Of a stretch of 18,085 nt of DNA, positions 13,923 through 18,085 are shown piece by piece. The translations under genes and the position numbers were made by a program. The notes beneath the pieces are model-generated. The model did no database searches. It was not told the origin of the DNA and saw only the letters and a list, made by a program, of their open reading frames with translations. Location: contig DBHX01000036.1 of NCBI GenBank assembly GCA_002296285.1, positions 1-18,085 of the forward strand, read 5' to 3'. The number at the start of each line of letters is the position of its first letter. Positions within the stretch are counted from its first letter, which is position 1. Source of the stretch: a bacterium UBP8_UBA817 (GTDB taxonomy: Bacteria > Margulisbacteria > Marinamargulisbacteria > UBA817).

Positions 13923-14324
13923 ATGAAGCGTCATGAGACCATTTTATTTTATGATGGGGTTTGCCATTTATGCCATGGCCTGGTTCAATTTATTCTTCGT
14001 TATGAAACATCGCCCACAATCATGTTTTCTCAATTGCAATCCGACGTCGCAAAAAAAATGTTAACACCCAATAATTTGCGTGATTTATCGACGGTGGTCT
14101 TGATGACCCCTGGGCGAATTCATACACAATCAACGGCTGTGGTTCATGTGCTTTGGGTGATGGGTGGGGCTTGGCGAATGGTGGCCGTTTTATTATGGCT
14201 CATTCCCTCCCCCATTCGACACATCGGTTACCGGGTGGTTGCTAAGTATCGCTATCGTTGGTTTGGGCGTTCTAATGAATGCGTTGCATTGAGTGATGCA
14301 TCACGATTAATTTCTGATCCATAG
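13923..14324 (+). CDS. DCC-family thiol-disulfide oxidoreductase-like protein (DUF393)
   Basis: This is a 133-aa protein with the diagnostic start ETILFYDGVCHLCHGLVQFI: DGxCxLC at residues 11-17, Cys14 and Cys17. DUF393/DCC proteins (YuxK type) have a thioredoxin-like fold and are presumed thiol oxidoreductases, though substrates are mostly unknown. A central hydrophobic stretch (MVAVLLWLIPSPIR) and the C-terminal RYRWFGR are also usual for the family. It ends with TAG. hemB begins 33 bp downstream on the same strand and has its own -10 box. Confidence 0.85.
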   Translation: MKRHETILFYDGVCHLCHGLVQFILRYETSPTIMFSQLQSDVAKKMLTPNNLRDLSTVVLMTPGRIHTQSTAVVHVLWVMGGAWRMVAVLLWLIPSPIRHIGYRVVAKYRYRWFGRSNECVALSDASRLISDP

Positions 14325-14344
14325 CAAAAAACCAACGAATCATT

Positions 14345-14350
14345 TATAGT
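14345..14350 (+). promoter_or_regulatory. -10 box of hemB, predicted leaderless
   Basis: TATAGT (14345-14350) is followed by 7 nt (TGGATGT) and the hemB ATG at 14358. The -35 position is weak. No Shine-Dalgarno is present. Confidence 0.4.
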
Positions 14351-14357
14351 TGGATGT

Positions 14358-15335
14358 ATGATACGCCCTCGACGATTTAGACGAACCAAAGCCCTGCGTG
14401 ATTTATTTCAAGAGCATCACCTCATGCGCCAAGACTTGGTACTGCCAGTGTTTGTTCATGACCAGGTAGAAAGCGTTGATATTGCGGCAATGCCAGGTCA
14501 TCGTTGTTTGGATGTGATTTCCATGCTGAAGCATTGTGATTATGTTTTGTCCAAGGGGATTCGTGCAGTGGCAATTTTTCCATCGATTGAAGCTGCAAAG
14601 AAAACCAGTGATTGTTTGGAAGCATTAAACCCAGAAAACTTAATGTGTCAGGTAACACGGCGACTAAAAAAAGCGTTTGGTGATGATTTGATTATTATTG
14701 GGGATATTGCCTTGGACCCGTATTCTTCCGATGGGCATGATGGCCTGGTTCGAGATGGGGAAGTAGTGAATGATGAAACGGTTGACCTTCTTGCCAAAAT
14801 GGCGCTTCAACAGGCAGAGGCTGGGGTGGATATTTTGGCTCCTTCAGACATGATGGATGGTCGTGTGATGGCGATACGAACCTTGTTGGATAATGAAGGT
14901 CATATGGATCGGTTGATTATGTCTTACACCGCAAAATATGCGTCGAGTTTTTATGGGCCGTTTCGACAGGCATTAAACTCAGCGCCAAAATCTGGGGATA
15001 AAAAAACCTATCAAATGAATATGGCCAACCGTAGTGAAGCGGCGGTTGAATTGGATTTGGATGTTAGTGAAGGGGCGGATATTTTAATGGTCAAACCGGC
15101 GGGTCCTTATTTGGATATTATTTCGGATTATCGCCATTCCTGTGGCCTTCCCATTGCGGCGTATCAGGTGAGTGGTGAATATGCCATGCTCAAAGCGGCC
15201 GCGGATGCTGGGGTATGTTCATTTGAAGATTCACTCATGGAAACATTAATTGGGATTAAGCGTGCTGGGGCCAATATGATATTGACCTATGGGGCGCTTG
15301 AAGCCGTTGAATTATTACATTCCAATACCCCATGA
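14358..15335 (+). CDS. hemB: Delta-aminolevulinic acid dehydratase (porphobilinogen synthase)
   Basis: The enzyme joins two 5-aminolevulinate molecules to porphobilinogen in tetrapyrrole synthesis. The 325-aa length is normal. The two Schiff-base lysines are present: Lys193 (SYTAKYASSFYGPFR) and Lys246 (ILMVKPAGPYLD). At the metal-site loop the protein reads DIALDPYSSDGHDG (116-129), with Asp replacing the Cys residues of zinc-dependent forms; this is the magnesium-type loop, very like cyanobacterial HemB, as is DILAPSDMMDGRV (158-170). Its last 21 bp overlap the 3' end of the convergent TpsB-like gene. Confidence 0.96.
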   Translation: MIRPRRFRRTKALRDLFQEHHLMRQDLVLPVFVHDQVESVDIAAMPGHRCLDVISMLKHCDYVLSKGIRAVAIFPSIEAAKKTSDCLEALNPENLMCQVTRRLKKAFGDDLIIIGDIALDPYSSDGHDGLVRDGEVVNDETVDLLAKMALQQAEAGVDILAPSDMMDGRVMAIRTLLDNEGHMDRLIMSYTAKYASSFYGPFRQALNSAPKSGDKKTYQMNMANRSEAAVELDLDVSEGADILMVKPAGPYLDIISDYRHSCGLPIAAYQVSGEYAMLKAAADAGVCSFEDSLMETLIGIKRAGANMILTYGALEAVELLHSNTP

Positions 15336-17000
15336 CCATAAGGTCTCCATGGCAGGAATGGAGGCATTGCTTTTTAATCCTTTGGCGAATTTAAGATCAA
15401 ATTGACCATTGAATAGAAGAAAACTTATGCCAATGCCAAACCCCATGGCATATCCGGTGCCATTCAGTTCACTTGAAACGGGCAACTGGTAGCGTCGCTT
15501 GATGATTCCGGCATCAAGAAATCCTTTGAGTTGGATGTTTTTTTTGGTGACCCATTGAGGAAGCCAGTGGTATTGACTCAAGGGCAACATCTGTTCAGAA
15601 TTCATGACCAGCATGTGTTCGCCAAACATGGGGGTCGCATTGAACCCTTTGACACTGTACCATCCGCCCAGCATGGCTTGTTCACTGGTTTGTGTGATCT
15701 TGTTGATGGTTTGTCCGGATAGGGACAGGGTGGTTGCGGTGGTCTGAATGATTGGTAAAGAGTATGTTCCGGCCAGTTGCAGGGAGCCACTGATTTTTTG
15801 AAATTCCAAATGTTCGCTATCCATGTCAGTGTTGGGGTCGTCGGATTGTCCATGAAACCAATGCGTGGTTTGTTCAATGCCCAAGGTGGATGTGAATCGA
15901 ATGGGAAGATTCAATGTTAACGTGCTTGACAGCCCCACCAAGGTTTGGGGATTGGTTTGTGATGTTAGGAAGACACTGTTTTGACTGGTTTTTTTTCGTT
16001 TAATGCTTAAGCTGGGTGTTATGGTAAGGGTTCTTTCATTGGAGGATTGGATGGTAATGGTATCATGGAGAGTGATTTTTTTATTGATGGTTTGCAGCAC
16101 ATCGTGTGAATCGTTGAATATTTGTGTGTACTGATTGCTGATTAAGTCTGTGATGCTTGCACTGATTAAATGGCGTCGAAAGGGAAGGCTTGCTTTTAGT
16201 GTGATTGACGTTGAGTTATAGTAATCCTGAACAGCGTGGGCGTAGGATAGCTGCCACTGATCAAAGGCATGAAAAAAATCATGGCCAGTGATTTGCAAGT
16301 ACGTGGGCACAAAATGATTGGCCCCAGCGCTATTAAAGCTGGCCGCTAGTGACCAGGGTTTTCCATTGGTCATGGTTGTCAAAACATTGGTTTTTCCGGT
16401 CTCAAATCCGGGTTCAAGTTCTGTTTTGATTTGAACGTTGGCCAATTGTTGGGCTTGTCGAATGCCATGCCGGATGTCAAAGTCATTGAATAAACCGTTG
16501 TTTTGAACGGGAAAGAGTTGCCATAAGCGCATGGAATCCACCCACGTGTTTTCCTTCGTGTAAAATCGTCCAATGCGTCCTTCGTTGACCCATAGTGTGA
16601 TTGTGTTGGATGGATTGGATGTGGGCTTGATGGTGATGCGTGTGGTGGTGTACCCTTTGTTTGCATATGCGTTTTGAAGTGTCGAAATGAGCTTGAATAT
16701 GTCTGAGCGATTGAGGGGGATATTTTTGTATGGTTCACACATATAATGGATTTCATAGGGGGTTAATACGGTATTTCCAATCACATGAATGTTTTCTGGG
16801 GTGGTCGTATTGAGTTGGGTTGGGATGGGCGCCTTGTTGATGGCCTTTGGCAGGGATTCGATGGCGATGGTGGGTCGATTGATTTTTTGAGCTTCACCAT
16901 CCATAATTAACTCTTGACGACGCGTTTTTTGTTGAAAATCTGTCAGTGTGGAACCCCACACCAATGAGTTAATAATGGCTAAAATTAGGATGATCTTCAT
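15315..17000 (-). CDS. TpsB/ShlB-family outer-membrane transporter (two-partner secretion)
   Basis: Such proteins carry partner exoproteins across the outer membrane. I start the gene at the ATG 17000-16998 (561 aa): it opens with a signal peptide (MKIILILAIINSLVWGS) and follows a TATACT box by 7 nt, whereas the longer frame to 17180 adds 60 unlikely residues. A POTRA domain spans about 70-145 (NIHVIGNTVLTPYEI ... GRIGRFY). A second POTRA-like part (FNDFDIRHGIRQAQQL, 171-186) follows, then a 16-strand-type barrel to the C-terminus. The lid-loop motif VRGY/F appears as VKGF (450-453), a Lys for the conserved Arg. No TpsA partner is in the window. Confidence 0.82.
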   Translation of the reverse strand: MKIILILAIINSLVWGSTLTDFQQKTRRQELIMDGEAQKINRPTIAIESLPKAINKAPIPTQLNTTTPENIHVIGNTVLTPYEIHYMCEPYKNIPLNRSDIFKLISTLQNAYANKGYTTTRITIKPTSNPSNTITLWVNEGRIGRFYTKENTWVDSMRLWQLFPVQNNGLFNDFDIRHGIRQAQQLANVQIKTELEPGFETGKTNVLTTMTNGKPWSLAASFNSAGANHFVPTYLQITGHDFFHAFDQWQLSYAHAVQDYYNSTSITLKASLPFRRHLISASITDLISNQYTQIFNDSHDVLQTINKKITLHDTITIQSSNERTLTITPSLSIKRKKTSQNSVFLTSQTNPQTLVGLSSTLTLNLPIRFTSTLGIEQTTHWFHGQSDDPNTDMDSEHLEFQKISGSLQLAGTYSLPIIQTTATTLSLSGQTINKITQTSEQAMLGGWYSVKGFNATPMFGEHMLVMNSEQMLPLSQYHWLPQWVTKKNIQLKGFLDAGIIKRRYQLPVSSELNGTGYAMGFGIGISFLLFNGQFDLKFAKGLKSNASIPAMETLWSWGIGM

Positions 17001-17007
17001 GAGGGGT

Positions 17008-17035
17008 AGTATACCAAATGCGCTTGTTTGCACAA
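17008..17035 (-). promoter_or_regulatory. TpsB-like gene promoter, predicted leaderless
   Basis: Minus strand TTGTGC (17035-17030), 16 bp, then TGG-TATACT (17016-17008), 7 nt, ATG at 17000. This pattern also supports the chosen start over the longer frame. Confidence 0.5.
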
Positions 17036-17038
17036 GTC

Positions 17039-17067
17039 TTGGTAAATTGATTAAAAAATGTTTAAAT
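17039..17067 (+). promoter_or_regulatory. Promoter of FliF-like gene, predicted leaderless
   Basis: TTGGTA (17039-17044), 17 bp, TTAAAT (17062-17067) preceded by TGT, then 7 nt to the ATG at 17075. TAAATA one base later is an alternative -10 with 6 nt spacing. Confidence 0.4.
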
Positions 17068-17074
17068 ACGATGT

Positions 17075-17980
17075 ATGCAACGGTTGTTTTTTGGATTATT
17101 ACTCCTGTTGATTGGTTTTTTGGGGTGGCAAACGCTTGCAATTGGGCAATCAGAGGAACTTGAAGATGTGATTGAAACATATGTCAATCAACGGTTGGGC
17201 ATTCGCCAATCGGTTGTGATTGTTCAAATGAAGCAAAGCCCAACCGCCAATTCAACCGTTATTGAACGGTTAATTCCGCAAAAAGTCACGGCCAAATCAA
17301 CATTAATTGCCTCCAATAAATCACAACACCCATTGACCTCATCATTACCCAGTCGTGTGGATCAGTTAACCATGACTTCCTTACCGGGCATGGCCAGTGT
17401 GTTTGACCAACCGTCGGTGGCCACCCCGTCGGTGGCCATGAGTCAGCGCTCGGGTGAAAATCGAGAGCAACAACTTAATGAACACATTTACTTTGATAAG
17501 GAAATTCAAACCATACACGTATCGCCGAAGACTTTGGCCGCATCATTGAGTGTGTTTATTCCAGAATCGGCGATGTCTCAGGAACTCAACCAAGCATTGA
17601 TTCGTGAACTTACCGATTTTATAAATCCATTGAATGAATTCCCCCTATCGGTGGCTATTTTTCCGATGCCAGCATCCCATGGGGTGGTGTTATTTTACGC
17701 CAATTATGATCGATTCATTGGATGGATTAAAGCGAACCCAGGGTGGTTTATTTTTGGATGGGTGGCCTGTGTTGGTTTGGGGGTATTGATCCAATACATT
17801 CGATTTCGAATGGCACTTCGTTTGGCCAGTGCAAAGAAAACGGTGGTCATTCAGGAAAAAGTGCAAAAATTGGATCCCAAAGTCTCCAAAAAAGTAAACA
17901 CAGCGGCTGAACCGCGCTTAAAGCTTACGTCAACGCCCGATGAATTGGTGGGTTTTTTTTTGAAAGGTGACATGACATGA
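17075..17980 (+). CDS. Short FliF/SctJ-like ring-forming membrane protein
   Basis: This 301-aa protein has two membrane segments: residues ~4-24 (LFFGLLLLLIGFLGWQTLAI) and ~224-241 (WFIFGWVACVGLGVLIQY), with about 200 periplasmic residues between and a basic cytoplasmic tail. The periplasmic end, IQTIHVSPKTLAASLSVFIP then ELTDFINPLNEFPLSVAIFP, resembles the ring-building segment of FliF before its second helix. The C-terminus TPDELVGFFLKGDM resembles the FliF tail that binds FliG (DPExxAxxIRxWL). FliF is normally over 500 aa, so the protein lacks most of the ring-building region. It overlaps the next gene by ATGA, matching fliF-fliG order. Homology is by eye; another two-helix envelope protein is the alternative. 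Confidence 0.5.
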   Translation: MQRLFFGLLLLLIGFLGWQTLAIGQSEELEDVIETYVNQRLGIRQSVVIVQMKQSPTANSTVIERLIPQKVTAKSTLIASNKSQHPLTSSLPSRVDQLTMTSLPGMASVFDQPSVATPSVAMSQRSGENREQQLNEHIYFDKEIQTIHVSPKTLAASLSVFIPESAMSQELNQALIRELTDFINPLNEFPLSVAIFPMPASHGVVLFYANYDRFIGWIKANPGWFIFGWVACVGLGVLIQYIRFRMALRLASAKKTVVIQEKVQKLDPKVSKKVNTAAEPRLKLTSTPDELVGFFLKGDMT

Positions 17981-18085
17981 CACGTGATCAGGTTCAAATG
18001 TGGCAATATTTAAAAAAAGAAGAACCGAATCTATTTCTGCAAGTGATCGCCAAACTGCCCAAGCCGGTGATTCATGCTTATGACC
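17977..18085 (+). CDS. Possible FliG-like protein, N-terminal fragment (truncated by window end)
   Basis: The frame starts at ATG 17977, overlapping the FliF-like gene by 4 bp, and is still open at the window end (36 codons). The visible part, MWQYLKKEEPNLFLQVIAKL followed by PKPVIHAYD, resembles the FliG repeat pattern (LLxxEHPQxIALILxxLPPxxAxxVL). In flagellar operons FliG, the rotor switch protein, follows FliF, so position and motif agree. The fragment is short, and canonical FliG usually starts with a different N-terminal domain, so this call is tentative. Confidence 0.4.
   Translation, partial: MTRDQVQMWQYLKKEEPNLFLQVIAKLPKPVIHAYD

Noticed and set aside
17001..17180. Longer start (ATG 17180) for the TpsB-like gene
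   Set aside because: It would place 60 residues before a clear signal peptide, overlap the divergent FliF-like gene and cover both promoters.

Overview
The window looks like a piece of an AT-rich chromosome from a diderm (outer-membrane) bacterium. It carries two outer-membrane barrel proteins, one of them a TpsB-type transporter with a POTRA domain, and a lipoprotein. HemB is of the non-zinc 'DPYSSDGHDG' type seen in cyanobacteria and relatives, and there is a P-loop + DRTGG protein of the kind common in that part of the tree. A lineage near Cyanobacteria (for example Margulisbacteria) is possible, but I cannot place the organism from sequence alone. Three or more broken genes and two gene stubs point to ongoing gene loss.

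Layout. 1-3608: end of gcvH, then a leftward block of polyprenyl diphosphate synthase, DRTGG protein, DAHP synthase and a small lipoprotein. 3565-5176: a likely acquired gene with coiled-coil repeats, lying between the 3' stubs of a quinolinate synthase (nadA) and a glycolate-oxidase-like FAD enzyme; a structured non-coding stretch follows to 5557. 5564-6910: a two-gene export unit (Cys-rich periplasmic protein plus Met-rich outer-membrane barrel). 7008-7735: YfcE-like phosphoesterase and tRNA-Ser(GCU). 7892-9923: accessory block behind the tRNA, with an ORF split by one TAG and ending in a 16S-rRNA-like sequence, two small lysine-rich genes and a frameshifted pseudogene, closed by a strong terminator. 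9979-12047: sucC-sucD. 12147-13299: a decayed membrane-protein gene. 13313-15335: divergent acyltransferase and DUF393 protein, then hemB. 15315-17000: TpsB-like transporter. 17075-18085: a short FliF-like protein followed by a partial FliG-like gene.

The genes cover central and cofactor metabolism (glycine cleavage, shikimate entry, succinyl-CoA ligase, haem, isoprenoid quinone tails) plus cell-envelope functions. The most striking pattern is regulatory. Most housekeeping genes have a -10 box, often an extended TGnTATAAT, placed 6-7 nt before the ATG and no Shine-Dalgarno. This predicts leaderless mRNAs. Genes in the accessory blocks instead have ordinary Shine-Dalgarno sequences.
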